This document shows positions 41,582 through 50,212 of a stretch of DNA of 64,000 nucleotides, piece after piece; within the stretch, counting starts at the first letter, position 1, and every line of letters starts with the position of its first letter. The DNA is from Anaeromassilibacillus sp. An250 (GTDB taxonomy: Bacteria; Bacillota; Clostridia; Oscillospirales; Acutalibacteraceae): contig NZ_NFJK01000011.1 in the NCBI RefSeq assembly GCF_002159845.1, positions 1 through 64,000 of the forward strand. Direction: 5' to 3'. The position numbers and the translations under genes are program-made. Below the pieces are notes generated by a model. The model did not search any database, had not been told where the DNA came from, and worked only from the letters and a program-made list of their open reading frames with translations.

Positions 41582-41959
41582 TTAAAACTTTTGTTTAGAA
41601 GTCTTTTTGAGCATTTGATAGCCTTCTGTTCCGCCAATTTCAAGCATCGAATATTTCTTTAGCATTTTCTCTAAACTTATACGAATTTGGACAGGGGTAT
41701 AAGAAGTTAATGCCCCTTGGTTAATGATAGACTTCGTCCAATTTCTTTGCTGATTATAGAGGTTCCAAAAACGATTCATATCAAAATTGGGATTCTGTGC
41801 CGCTATTTGTTGCACCATTGCGTTAAGCGTATTTCGATCTGCTTCCGAAACGCCTTGCGGAATCATATTTCCCATAGCAGAAGTGATATTTTGCGCTGTA
41901 ACTCCGGTGCAAGCATTATTAAGATCGGCCACAATAAACTGCGATTCTATATTTGCCAA
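41582..41959 (-). CDS. Hypothetical protein (possible 3' part of a frameshifted membrane protein)
   Basis: A frame of 125 codons rich in Asn/Gln (CTGVTAQNITSAMGNMIPQG). The only start in frame is a TTG at 41959 with no ribosome site. The frame stays open upstream into the 38-residue ORF (41971-42087) in another phase. A single-base shift near 42,010 would fuse a membrane helix to this domain. No family recognised. Confidence 0.5.
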   Translation of the reverse strand: MANIESQFIVADLNNACTGVTAQNITSAMGNMIPQGVSEADRNTLNAMVQQIAAQNPNFDMNRFWNLYNQQRNWTKSIINQGALTSYTPVQIRISLEKMLKKYSMLEIGGTEGYQMLKKTSKQKF

Positions 41960-41970
41960 AACATTTTGTG

Positions 41971-42087
41971 TTATCTGAAAAGAATTCTTTTGGAATGCCT
42001 TTCCTGCAATATGTAAGTTGCAAGGGCAAAGCTACCTACGATAATAAGCAAAATGTTTGCCCAGTTATCTTTTATAAACTCTAACAT
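41971..42087 (-). CDS. 38-residue single-helix membrane protein
   Basis: ATG at 42087 behind GAGGTG starts MLEFIKDNWANILLIIVGSF, one transmembrane helix and a basic tail. It ends 12 bases before the next frame's TTG. Either a genuine tiny membrane protein or the N-terminal part of the gene at 41582 separated by a frameshift. Confidence 0.45.
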   Translation of the reverse strand: MLEFIKDNWANILLIIVGSFALATYILQERHSKRILFR

Positions 42088-42096
42088 ACTTTATAT

Positions 42097-42288
42097 TCAC
42101 CTCAGATACTGGCGTAGTATTTGACTCAAAACCATAACATTTGCTGCTCCAAATAACTCCTCTGCCAACATTTGCTGCTGTTGAGGGGATAATTTTTGAA
42201 TTGATCTCATTGCCTGAATCAAATCCTGCTTTGCTTTTTTATAATCGTCTGTGGGCTCTATCCCCAGTGTTAATTTATATTCTTCCAT
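42097..42288 (-). CDS. Small helical hypothetical protein
   Basis: 63 residues, predicted helical, with a Gln run (LSPQQQQMLAEELFG). ATG at 42288 follows GAGGTAATAAA, nine bases after hsdS. Part of the hsdM-hsdS-small ORF operon; unknown function. Confidence 0.6.
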   Translation of the reverse strand: MEEYKLTLGIEPTDDYKKAKQDLIQAMRSIQKLSPQQQQMLAEELFGAANVMVLSQILRQYLR

Positions 42289-42297
42289 TTTATTACC

Positions 42298-43416
42298 TCA
42301 CCCAAAGTATTCCTGCATCAGTGCCTTTTTCAACGTTTCCAGCTTTTCGAGGCTGCGGTTAATGTTGGCTTTTGTTTTTTCGGTTTTCTTTACAAACACG
42401 GAAAATTGATTCTGTAGTTCTAGTGGTGGGAAGGGAAAGGCCATTTCTGATAGTTGTCCCTTGCTTAGTATCCCTTTAAGTGCCATATTTATGGTGCTAT
42501 GTATTGCAGGCTTTGATAGTAGCATAAGCCAATATAAATACAGCACATCATCTTGCTTTGGAACAATAGCATTAATTTGCTGATTAAATGCCACCCGACG
42601 ATCAGTTACTGCTACATTGCCTATACAGTTAATGCTTCCAGCGATACAAGTCATAAGCAAGCTGCCCGCCTCTACAAATCTACACTTATGAAAACCTGTC
42701 TCCGATAAGTATTCCTGTGCCTCTGTGAGCAATACAGCAGGGGTATTGATATTATCTGATTTAATCCATTCAATAAAATTCCCATAATTCTCGGGATCAG
42801 CACGCGAGGGCGTGTTTCCGGTAACTATATCACATCGTTTTCCCAGTGCAATTTTCTCCCACCCCATAGGGTTTCCCACCGGGTCTCCAAACATCTCCAC
42901 AAACTTTGCCTTGACTATCTCATCCAGCTTGTCCAGCTGCTGGCGGCGTTTGGCAATCAGGCCGCTGACCTTGTCCAGCACCGCTGCAATTTTGCGCTGT
43001 TCGTCAATGGGTGGAAGGGGAATTTCTGTTTCAGAAAGAGTTTTTTTATTGATGGCCTTGAATGTACTTCCAGTACCCTTGGAATTTAGTTCGTCAACCT
43101 TACCTGATAACACATGCCATAAATATTCCTGAGCACAAATATCCTCGTTTACCGTTAAAGCGGCTAACCCTCGGCCTATACAGCATTCACAATTTGCGAT
43201 ATTCAACGCACCAATAGGTGCACGAACAGAGATTAAAATATCTTTTTCTCGTGCTATTTTGGTTGGCTCAGAGCACCACATACGAACCGCAGGATAAATC
43301 TCTCCAAAATCTGCATTTCCCTGAAAAAACGGAAGGCCGTTACCATCTTCGTTGTATGTAGAAGAATCCGGAGACTGTCCCATATTTATCGCACAAATTT
43401 CTTCTAACCTCGCCAT
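42298..43416 (-). CDS. hsdS: Type I restriction-modification specificity subunit HsdS
   Basis: Recognises the bipartite DNA target for a type I methyltransferase. Two target-recognition domains each end in a helical spacer: ETEIPLPPIDEQRKIAAVLD then IAKRRQQLDKLD in the centre, and PFPPLELQNQFSVFV then KANINRSLEKLETLKKAL at the end. 372 residues, complete. Its ATG shares a base with the hsdM stop (TAATG). With HsdM broken and no HsdR in view it probably lacks a working complex unless partners exist elsewhere. Confidence 0.92.
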   Translation of the reverse strand: MARLEEICAINMGQSPDSSTYNEDGNGLPFFQGNADFGEIYPAVRMWCSEPTKIAREKDILISVRAPIGALNIANCECCIGRGLAALTVNEDICAQEYLWHVLSGKVDELNSKGTGSTFKAINKKTLSETEIPLPPIDEQRKIAAVLDKVSGLIAKRRQQLDKLDEIVKAKFVEMFGDPVGNPMGWEKIALGKRCDIVTGNTPSRADPENYGNFIEWIKSDNINTPAVLLTEAQEYLSETGFHKCRFVEAGSLLMTCIAGSINCIGNVAVTDRRVAFNQQINAIVPKQDDVLYLYWLMLLSKPAIHSTINMALKGILSKGQLSEMAFPFPPLELQNQFSVFVKKTEKTKANINRSLEKLETLKKALMQEYFG

Positions 43417-44375
43417 TATAGCATTTCCTCCAACTCTGCCAGCCCTGCGGTGATCTCCAGTTCCAGCTCATGCAGGTCTGCCATCAGTTCCGCGGTAGAG
43501 GGGTACTCCACCGGCACATACTCCACCTTTTTGTACTTGTTGATGGACAGGTCATAGTCATTGTCCGCAATTTCCTGTTTCGGCACAAAAAAACTCTGCT
43601 CAGTGCGCTTGCGGTCAGCTTCCTGGTCTAGATGATGGAACCGCTCGATGATGTCGGGGATGTCATTCTCCGCCACCTCGCTGCGCTTATCGTCCAGGGA
43701 AAAGCCGTCGGCCTTCATATCATAAAACCACACGTTTTCCGTACCGCCCGCGCCGGTTTTGGTGAACACCAGCACCGCCGTGGACACGCCCGCGTAAGGC
43801 TTGAACACGCCGGAGGGCATAGAGATCACCGCCCGCAGCTGATGCTTCTCCACCAGTTCTTTGCGAATAGCTTTGTGCGCCTTGGAGGAGCCGAAAAGCA
43901 CGCCGTCCGGCACGATGCAGGCGCACTGACCACCCTTTTTCAGCATCCGCAGGAAAAGGGCCAGAAACAACAGCTCGGTCTTTTTGGTGTTGGTCACGGC
44001 TTTCAGGTTGTCGTTGATGCTTTCCGCGTCCACGGTGCCCTTGAAAGGCGGGTTTGCCAGGCACATGGTAAACTTGTCGCTGATCTGGTTCTGCTTGGAT
44101 ACGCTGTCCTTATAGTCGATTTCCGGGTGGCTGATGGAGTGGAGCATCAGGTTCATGGCGGAAATCCGCAACATGGTGCGGTCGGTGTCAAAGCCGGTGA
44201 AGGCGTCCCCGGCAAAGTGCTCCCACTGCTCGTTGGTCATGGTGTCCTCGTAGTGGTTGCGAATGTACTCCGCGGCGGAGACCAGAAAGCCTGCCGTGCC
44301 GCAGGCCGGGTCCGTTGCCGCACCGAAATTGATACAATGTAACGATGAACCGGATACCCCATTAACGATGAACAC
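43416..44375 (-). pseudogene. hsdM: Type I methyltransferase HsdM, N-terminally truncated
   Basis: The homology begins abruptly at TDPACGTAGFL (SAM-binding motif I, D22 of the open frame) and continues through the catalytic CLANPPFKG (NPPF motif IV) to a normal C-terminus. The usual N-terminal helical domain of about 150-180 residues is missing, replaced by unrelated sequence (MFIVNGVSGSS...). The break is at about 44,330, adjacent to a repeat array. Methylase activity is unlikely because the N-terminal domain is needed for DNA clamping. Confidence 0.85.
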
Positions 44376-44400
44376 GCCACCCTATTAACGATAGTGAACC
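44340..44400. repeat. Three direct repeats of TAACGAT...GAAC at a 23-base period
   Basis: TAACGATGAAC at 44340 and 44363, and TAACGATAGTGAAC at 44386, right where hsdM is broken. Serial terminal repeats of this sort mark the ends of IS21-type insertion sequences, so this may be an IS remnant. No transposase gene is nearby. Confidence 0.5.
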
Positions 44401-44880
44401 GGTGCATGGAGTGCGCCTGCCAAAAACAGTCCTAAAAAAGTGCAAATGACTCTCTATCATTTGTACTTATCCATCCCCAAATTTCTAAGCGGAGCGGCGG
44501 GCAACGACACCGGGAATAACATAGAAAAACGCCCGGACAGCAGAAAGCTATTCGAGCGCAAAAAATACGGTATTCAGTTACATTGTGACAATTTTCGCAC
44601 TGGCCGCCAGACGGGGCCTGTTCGGTGGCCGGGCTTTTTTTGACGATAGTGCAAATATCGTCTGAATTTGTCGGCGGTCAGTGTGCTTCATGGCGGCTCC
44701 CTCCTAAAGCCGCCGTGTCAGCGTATAGGCGTCACTCCTTTGTCGAGGGCATAAGGAACGGCGGCCTTGATTTTGTCAAAGCCGCCGTAAGTGTGATTAG
44801 GGCATGATGATTGCCTGCTGAACGACGGCTTTTTTTCTTTTGCCGTCGTCCGGCAGATTTGTGTATCTGTTATGAAAGTA
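44401..44880. other. 480-bp non-coding junction with hairpins
   Basis: No supported gene. A plus-strand terminator-like hairpin at 44599-44641 (GGCCGCC.../GGTGGCC then seven T's), a hairpin at 44758-44788 (ACGGCGGC/GCCGCCGT), and a direct repeat AAAGCCGCCGT at 44706 and 44778. It looks like a pasted junction between two elements. Confidence 0.5.
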
Positions 44881-46920
44881 TCATGCGTAGTTGCGCATAA
44901 CTTTTGATCGAAGTACAAAGAAAATAGCAATCTGAATTATCAGCACCAAACCGCACACACAACCAACTAATTGCATTGTTTCACCAATGTAAATAACGCC
45001 GGACACCAGCATAATGCGGTATGTAGTAAAGGCTCCAATGATACAGCCAAGTACGGTGGGAATAAAATAGACGAATAGCATTTGTTTTGTAATAAGTTCT
45101 TTAATCTTTTTGCGCTTCATTCCCAATCGCCGTAGATCATTATAGACTTCTGCGTCGTCCCATATCGTGCTAATAAGTTTTAGTCCGATAACCATGACTG
45201 CGGACACAAAGGCAACAATGGCGATAAATAACATAAGCATAAGGTAGGTGGCAAAGGCTTCAAACTGCGTAGTCGTGCTGCTTAACTTTGAAAGCGGATA
45301 TAACGACCACAACCGGGCAATTTTAGTTTCGTTGCCATCAAAGGGAAGATACTCCGCTTGACTTCCTGTTTTCTCGAATGTCGCGCTGTTGTGCCAATTT
45401 GTAAAGATTAGCCCGTTGTTGTCAGAGATAACGGCTTCCAGAATATTGTTCTGAAAATCCATCGTGTCTTTCCAATTTTCCACATTTACCATATAGGAAA
45501 CAGCTCTATATTCGTCGGCAAGTGTAGCCGCAATCGTGCGGTAATCGTCATTGTTCAAAATCAGAAAAGAAGAAAATACAGACCGTGTATTAAAAAGCCC
45601 ATCGTAGCATATCGGCTCGTTTTGTATGAAGTAAAACTCTTGTTCAGTAGTTGGGTTGTAAAAAAGGCTGCTTTCTGCCGAAAAAGCGTTTAGCTTATAT
45701 TCCATGCTGCTGTCATAGTAAACCGTGTAGCTTCCCTTTGGTACGGATATTGCCGCGCCGGATAAGATATTAAAGTTATCTTCGCTTACGACGATACGCG
45801 AACCCCAATCACGCTCACCGTTTTTATAATTGTTCTGCACACCGAGCAATAGACAGTCTATATGCTTTATGCTGGTAATGACCGTATTGTTTTCCTCGGC
45901 TATTTCTTCAATACGGCTTTCGGTCATGGGGTGTTCATAGGTCGCATTGATCGTGTAATCGTATGGCTCGTTCAGAGCGACGTTATAACCGTCAATAAAT
46001 CCTGCCGCTATAAAGCCAATCCCAAATACGGTAAAGGTAATGAGAAGCGTCGCCACAAATATAGACCGGGTATATTGCCGGATTTTCTGTTTCAGAAGAT
46101 TGTAAAAGACAATGTTCTTATAATATGCTTTGTCATTGTACTTTTTCAGAATATCCCCGATAGACGCGCATTGAATAATCAACAGATAAACGCCTAAAAC
46201 CGCTCCTGCCAAGCCTACAAAGGCCAACAAAGTATTGAGAAAACCGCCGATATTCTGCAAGGTGAAAAAGGCAACGATCCCGGCAGGGACAAGTAATGCG
46301 CCTAAAATCAACAAGAATAAATTTCCGCTTTTTGCCGTTTCGTTTTCATCAGAGGTCTTAATGATTTTCAAAATATCAACATTTTTGATGTACCTGCGGT
46401 TGATCGTCCGCAAAATAAACCAATTAAGCAAGGAAAACAGTACCGCAATGATTAACCCCACCCAGCCGATACTGAATGCTGTTTCCTGTGTTTCCAAAAA
46501 CAAATTGAGAAGCGACCAGCACAGGTAAGCAAGCGGAACCGACAAAAGCAGGCCAACTAATACAGCAAATTGAAAAAGAAGTGTGTATTCTTTCACAACA
46601 ATTTTTTGAACGCTGCGCCGGTCTATGCCGAGGGACAGAAAAATTCCGATCTCTCGCGACTTATATTTTAGGAAAATACTGTCTGCATACACAAGAAAGA
46701 CAATGATACCCAACATGGAGCCGAAAAACATAGCTTGTGAAATAGTTTGTGTTGAACCGCCATCAACCAGGACGTTTGTGACAGTAGGGCTGTATTGCAA
46801 AACGCCGTATGCCCCTGTCATTGCTATGGAAAAAACAACAGAGAAGAAGAAAAGCCCGTATTGCTTTCGGCTATTCTTAAAAAGTTTTCTGCTAATATCG
46901 TTAAGCGTCATACCCATCAC
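44881..46920 (-). CDS. FtsX-type ABC permease (BceB-like)
   Basis: Membrane partner of the next ATPase, of the family that senses and detoxifies cell-wall-targeting peptides. 679 residues with the BceB layout: helix 1, an N-terminal FtsX domain (about 60-170; YKSREIGIFLSLGIDRRSV), further helices, a large extracellular domain (about 315-525) before the last helices, and a C-terminal FtsX domain (DDAEVYNDLRRLGMKRKKI). It overlaps the ATPase gene by 20 bases. Starts GTG 46920 or ATG 46917 are both in range of GAAAGG. The peptide recognised is unknown. Confidence 0.9.
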   Translation of the reverse strand: MMGMTLNDISRKLFKNSRKQYGLFFFSVVFSIAMTGAYGVLQYSPTVTNVLVDGGSTQTISQAMFFGSMLGIIVFLVYADSIFLKYKSREIGIFLSLGIDRRSVQKIVVKEYTLLFQFAVLVGLLLSVPLAYLCWSLLNLFLETQETAFSIGWVGLIIAVLFSLLNWFILRTINRRYIKNVDILKIIKTSDENETAKSGNLFLLILGALLVPAGIVAFFTLQNIGGFLNTLLAFVGLAGAVLGVYLLIIQCASIGDILKKYNDKAYYKNIVFYNLLKQKIRQYTRSIFVATLLITFTVFGIGFIAAGFIDGYNVALNEPYDYTINATYEHPMTESRIEEIAEENNTVITSIKHIDCLLLGVQNNYKNGERDWGSRIVVSEDNFNILSGAAISVPKGSYTVYYDSSMEYKLNAFSAESSLFYNPTTEQEFYFIQNEPICYDGLFNTRSVFSSFLILNNDDYRTIAATLADEYRAVSYMVNVENWKDTMDFQNNILEAVISDNNGLIFTNWHNSATFEKTGSQAEYLPFDGNETKIARLWSLYPLSKLSSTTTQFEAFATYLMLMLFIAIVAFVSAVMVIGLKLISTIWDDAEVYNDLRRLGMKRKKIKELITKQMLFVYFIPTVLGCIIGAFTTYRIMLVSGVIYIGETMQLVGCVCGLVLIIQIAIFFVLRSKVMRNYA

Positions 46921-47653
46921 CGTTTACCTTTCTTGTGAAGTCCAGCAATTCGTCAAGAAAATCTCTGGGCTGTCCGTGACGCACCAATTCACCAAAAACG
47001 ATACCGTCTTTTAAGGCAATCACTTTGTCGGCATAAGAAGCCGCAAACGCATCATGTGTAACCATAAAAATTGTTGCACCGATTTTTTCTTTCGCGTTCA
47101 AAAATGCTTCTATGACAGCAGTACTCGATTTTGAATCGAGATTTCCCGTGGGTTCATCTGCCAAGATAATGGACGGATTATTAGACAATGCTCTCGCTAT
47201 GGACGCCCGTTGTTTTTGTCCCCCGGATACTTCAGCAGGATATTTTTCCGCAATTTCTACAATGCTGAAAACCTCTAACAGAGTATGGGTGTTCTGCTCC
47301 ATTTGGCTTTTCGGTTTTCCGGCTATGATCTGTGGTAAAAAAATGTTTTCCCGGATAGTCAGCCCGTTCAGCAGCATAAAATCTTGAAAAACAAAACCAA
47401 GTTTATGCTGCCTTATTTCTGCAAGTTCATTTTCTTCGCCGGTTAGAATGTCCTGCCCATCAAGAATGACCTTCCCGCCGTCCGCACTTATAAAGCCAGA
47501 AATCACATTGAGCAGCGTCGTTTTCCCGCTGCCGGACGGCCCCATAATGGCGACAAATTCCCCGTCGTGAATAGTTGCGGTGATCTCTTTCAAAACAGGA
47601 TAGTCTATGCCTTTTGAATGATACGTTTTAGAAACCTTTTCAATCTGTAACAT
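46901..47653 (-). CDS. ABC ATPase of the peptide-resistance (BceA-like) type
   Basis: Energises the FtsX-type permease. Walker A IMGPSGSGKTTLLNVISG, signature EVSGGQKQRASIARAL, Walker B IILADEPTGNLDSKS and H-loop MVTHDAFAASYADKV are intact; 250 residues. ATG at 47653 follows AAAGGTG by six bases. A terminator behind the sensor-kinase gene leaves this operon to start at its own promoter, the usual target of a BceR-type regulator. Confidence 0.93.
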   Translation of the reverse strand: MLQIEKVSKTYHSKGIDYPVLKEITATIHDGEFVAIMGPSGSGKTTLLNVISGFISADGGKVILDGQDILTGEENELAEIRQHKLGFVFQDFMLLNGLTIRENIFLPQIIAGKPKSQMEQNTHTLLEVFSIVEIAEKYPAEVSGGQKQRASIARALSNNPSIILADEPTGNLDSKSSTAVIEAFLNAKEKIGATIFMVTHDAFAASYADKVIALKDGIVFGELVRHGQPRDFLDELLDFTRKVNGDGYDA

Positions 47654-47730
47654 AACCTTCACCTTTCTTTTCTGTTAGATTTTGTTTACAAGTTCATTCT
47701 AAAAGGCAATTTTCAAATATCTATCAAACG

Positions 47731-47759
47731 AAAAAATCCCCCTGTAAAAATACAGGGAG
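47731..47759 (-). terminator. Terminator of the response regulator-kinase operon
   Basis: On the minus strand TCCCTGTA/TACAGGGGG with a T-rich loop is followed by ATTTTTTC, 18 bases after the kinase stop. Confidence 0.85.
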
Positions 47760-47777
47760 ATTGCAGAAAGTAATTTA

Positions 47778-48947
47778 TTATTCTATCATTCCAAAGCGGA
47801 CGGTTACAGACGCGCCCGTTTCTATACCATTCGACAAAATGATATTTCCATTATGCCGCTCACATAGGATTTTGCAGATGTTGAGGCCGAGGCCTAAATG
47901 TTGCCCGGTGTCAGACTTTTTCTCTGTTGTATAAAACGGGTTTGTTGCAAATTTCAAAGTGGTATCATCAAAGCCCGCCCCGTCGTCTGTTACAGTGATT
48001 GAAAAGGTATCATTTGTGGCGGTGTATTGTATGGATATGGCAGATTTCGCATAACGGGCGGCGTTGGATAATAAGTTTTCAAAAACCTGCAAGACAATTT
48101 CCGGGTCAACACAAAGGCTTGTGGCAACGGTTTTATCCGATATAGATAGGTTCTTGTTCTTACAGATTATTTCCGCAGTATCATTAAGCCTTGCGGTAAA
48201 ATCGCTGGCTGCAAGCTGTTTTCTCACAATCGGTACATCTTCAAGCCGCTGTAATGTATTCATGGAAGAAGCATAGTTTTTCAGCCGTTCAATCTGTCGG
48301 GCCATTGCCGCGTAGGTCTGCATAACATCGTCAGCACTTAATTTCCCCTGCGGCGTGTATTTTTGCAAAATGCCTAAATGCCCCTCCATGACCGTAAGGG
48401 GGGTTCGCAGATCGTGGGAAAAAGCGGCGTTTAGCTTTTGGCGCTCATTCATCTGCCGCCACATTTCCCGATTGTTACTTTCCAGCGCAGAGCGCATTTT
48501 CTCAAACGCTTTGCAGAGCAAGCCCATTTCATCGTTCCTGTCATATACAATCGAAAAATCCAAATCATTTTCGGCTATTCTGTTTGCAGATGTAGTTAAG
48601 AACAGTAGAGGCCTTCTAATTTTACTCCTGTAAAAAACAAATCCCGCCAAAATGAAACAGGCAAGATAAGTAAAGGGGGGCAACGTCCACATCCCCATTT
48701 CGTACAGCCACATCATTCTCCCATCATGTTCTGAAAGCAAATATACCGATTGATTTCCCCATACCTTTTCAGAATTAAATCCCTCGACCACATCTGAATA
48801 CTGAAAGGCAATATCTCTCTGTGCATTTGTGAGCAAAGTCCTTTCCACTTCTACCAGCAGCATTGCAAGAAGAAGAAAAACAACTGCAAGTAAAACAAAT
48901 GTAGAAAGGATTGATAGATCATTCAATTTACGCTTGCTTTTTCCCAT
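47778..48947 (-). CDS. Sensor histidine kinase
   Basis: 389 residues: two transmembrane helices (about 11-33 and 90-108) around a short extracellular loop of about 55 residues, a HAMP linker (108-160), the DHp domain with phospho-acceptor H178 in AFSHDLRTPLT, and an ATPase domain with N-box FENLLSNAARYA and G-boxes DDGAGFD and HLGLGLNICK. The sensory loop is larger than that of true BceS kinases, which have almost none. Overlaps the regulator gene by 25 bases. Confidence 0.93.
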   Translation of the reverse strand: MGKSKRKLNDLSILSTFVLLAVVFLLLAMLLVEVERTLLTNAQRDIAFQYSDVVEGFNSEKVWGNQSVYLLSEHDGRMMWLYEMGMWTLPPFTYLACFILAGFVFYRSKIRRPLLFLTTSANRIAENDLDFSIVYDRNDEMGLLCKAFEKMRSALESNNREMWRQMNERQKLNAAFSHDLRTPLTVMEGHLGILQKYTPQGKLSADDVMQTYAAMARQIERLKNYASSMNTLQRLEDVPIVRKQLAASDFTARLNDTAEIICKNKNLSISDKTVATSLCVDPEIVLQVFENLLSNAARYAKSAISIQYTATNDTFSITVTDDGAGFDDTTLKFATNPFYTTEKKSDTGQHLGLGLNICKILCERHNGNIILSNGIETGASVTVRFGMIE

Positions 48948-49609
48948 TTATATCCCACCCCCCAAACGGTTTCAATGTATTGTTTGGCTCCAACGGCAGC
49001 AAACTTTGCGCGGATTTTCCTAATATGTTCTGCTACAACAGAGTTATTCCCCAAACCGTCCAATCCCCATGCCGCTTCGTAAAGCCGTTCTTTATCAAAA
49101 ACCTGTCCGGGGTTTTGTGAAAGCACTTCGAGTATGTCAAACTCCTTTTTCAAAAGTGGGATTTCTTTTCCGTCCCAATATACTGTTCGCTCTAAATAAT
49201 CAACCGCTAATTGTCCATCGAACAAAACGCGAGACTTTGTTTTACTGCGATTTTCGCGGCGTAAATGTGCAGATACTCGCGCTCCCAGTTCGTCAACAGA
49301 AAAAGGTTTTATAATATAATCGTCCCCACCAGCACCAAAGCCTTTGATTTTGTCGCTGTTCTCAGTATTCGCAGTCAGAAAGAGGATTGGACAGGTAACA
49401 AAGTCCCGTATGCTTTTGCAGAGCGAAAGCCCGTCTATATCCGGCATATTGATGTCAAGCAGGATAAGATCGGGTTGCTTTGATAACTTCTGTAAAGCCT
49501 CTTTACCTCCGGCAGCCGTAATTACATGGTAGCCCTCAAGGGAAAAATAGCGTTTCAACATATCTAAGATCTCTATTTCATCATCTATTATCATAATCGT
49601 CTGCGTCAT
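48923..49609 (-). CDS. OmpR-family response regulator
   Basis: Receiver domain (1-118) with phospho-acceptor D52 in LILLDINMPD, followed by a winged-helix DNA-binding domain ending VWGVGYKWE. ATG at 49609 follows TTGGAGGTG by five bases, so the longer frame from 49642 is not used. It pairs with the overlapping kinase and probably regulates the adjacent ABC operon. Confidence 0.94.
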   Translation of the reverse strand: MTQTIMIIDDEIEILDMLKRYFSLEGYHVITAAGGKEALQKLSKQPDLILLDINMPDIDGLSLCKSIRDFVTCPILFLTANTENSDKIKGFGAGGDDYIIKPFSVDELGARVSAHLRRENRSKTKSRVLFDGQLAVDYLERTVYWDGKEIPLLKKEFDILEVLSQNPGQVFDKERLYEAAWGLDGLGNNSVVAEHIRKIRAKFAAVGAKQYIETVWGVGYKWEKASVN

Positions 49610-49631
49610 TTCAACACCTCCAAGAATGATT

Positions 49632-49823
49632 TTAGCAATCATTTTTCAAATCTCTATCAACTTTACGCCGCTCGTCAATCGCCTTCTCCGCGTCTTTGGG
49701 TATCAGCCAAACACCGGCTATCTTCACAGCGCCAGGGATACGATCCTCAACGCAGTAATAGTTGACTTGACGGGACAAAATGCCCCATTTTTCGCTTGCT
49801 TCTTTAAGTGTCATGTAGTCCAT
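49632..49823 (-). CDS. Excisionase/HTH-type small DNA-binding protein
   Basis: 63 residues: YMTLKEASEKWGILSRQVNYYCVE is a MerR/excisionase-like helix-turn-helix, followed by DRIPGAVKIAGVWLIPKDAE, the wing. Such genes are common in Tn916- and Tn4451-like elements. ATG at 49823. It probably belongs to the same element as tnpV. Confidence 0.8.
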   Translation of the reverse strand: MDYMTLKEASEKWGILSRQVNYYCVEDRIPGAVKIAGVWLIPKDAEKAIDERRKVDRDLKNDC

Positions 49824-49909
49824 ATTTGTACCTCTGACAACATTTTTTATTATATTTCATTTGCTTAAAGGACACAAGGCAGAAGATATGTCGAAAGCGT
49901 AAAAACAAA

Positions 49910-49935
49910 CAGAGGCCGCAAAATAGCAGCCTCCG
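49910..49935 (-). terminator. Weak hairpin after tnpV
   Basis: On the minus strand GAGGCTGC/GCGGCCTC around TATTTT, followed by TGTTTGTTTTT. A likely terminator for tnpV. Confidence 0.5.
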
Positions 49936-49947
49936 CTTGTAAAAGAG

Positions 49948-50202
49948 CTATTGATAAATCAGCTCTGTAAGAACAATTTCCTCCGCCTGCGCTTTCAGCG
50001 TATTCATCAGCCCCACCCAGCGCATGGGGTCACGGGCTTTCAGTTCCTCGGTGACGCCCGCCGCCTCCATCATGCGGGGCAGCATGGCATCCATCCGTTC
50101 ACGCGCCGCCCGGTCAATCTCCAACAGGTGCGGGTACAGCTTTTCGCTCAAAATCATGCTGCTGTAAAGGCCGGGCCGGTGTTCCTTCAGGTAGCGTAGA
50201 CG
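49948..50202 (-). pseudogene. tnpV: tnpV, 3' part only (disrupted by prophage)
   Basis: The TnpV C-terminal sequence is unmistakable: YLKEHRPGLYSSMILSEKLY, AAGVTEELKARDPMRWVGLM and NTLKAQAEEIVLTELIYQ. The frame remains TnpV-like for 15 codons before the first ATG (50157), back to CGT at 50200-50202, then meets TGA at 50203-50205. Full TnpV proteins are about 115-130 residues; here 84 codons remain, so 35-45 N-terminal codons are missing. The break lies 11 bp from the end of a phage recombinase gene, pointing to integration there. Confidence 0.85.
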
Positions 50203-50212
50203 TCAACAACCT
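50190..50212. other. Probable prophage attachment junction inside tnpV
   Basis: The tnpV frame ends at 50202 and the serine recombinase stop is at 50213-50215. The few bases around GTAGCGTAGACGTCAAC are the only candidates for the crossover core. The core cannot be fixed without the other prophage end. Confidence 0.55.

Larger units (their letters stand above)
38400..50202. mobile_element. Composite mobile DNA: recombinase/restriction fragment plus ABC/TCS/tnpV fragment
   Basis: A block of minus-strand genes between backbone DUF1848 and the prophage. Left part (about 38.5-44.33 kb): large serine recombinase at the edge, small ORFs, DUF6602, hsdS and a 5'-truncated hsdM. Right part (about 44.34-50.2 kb): ABC transporter, two-component system, excisionase-like gene and tnpV 3' part. 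The join near 44,330 falls inside hsdM. The left end probably lies at 38,450-38,520; no target duplication could be identified by eye. Confidence 0.7.

Noticed and set aside
42298-44375. A complete type I restriction-modification system
   Set aside because: HsdM lacks its N-terminal domain and no HsdR is found in the window.
44440-44930. Short ORFs on both strands in the junction region
   Set aside because: No ribosome sites, no motifs, and overlap with hairpins and terminators.
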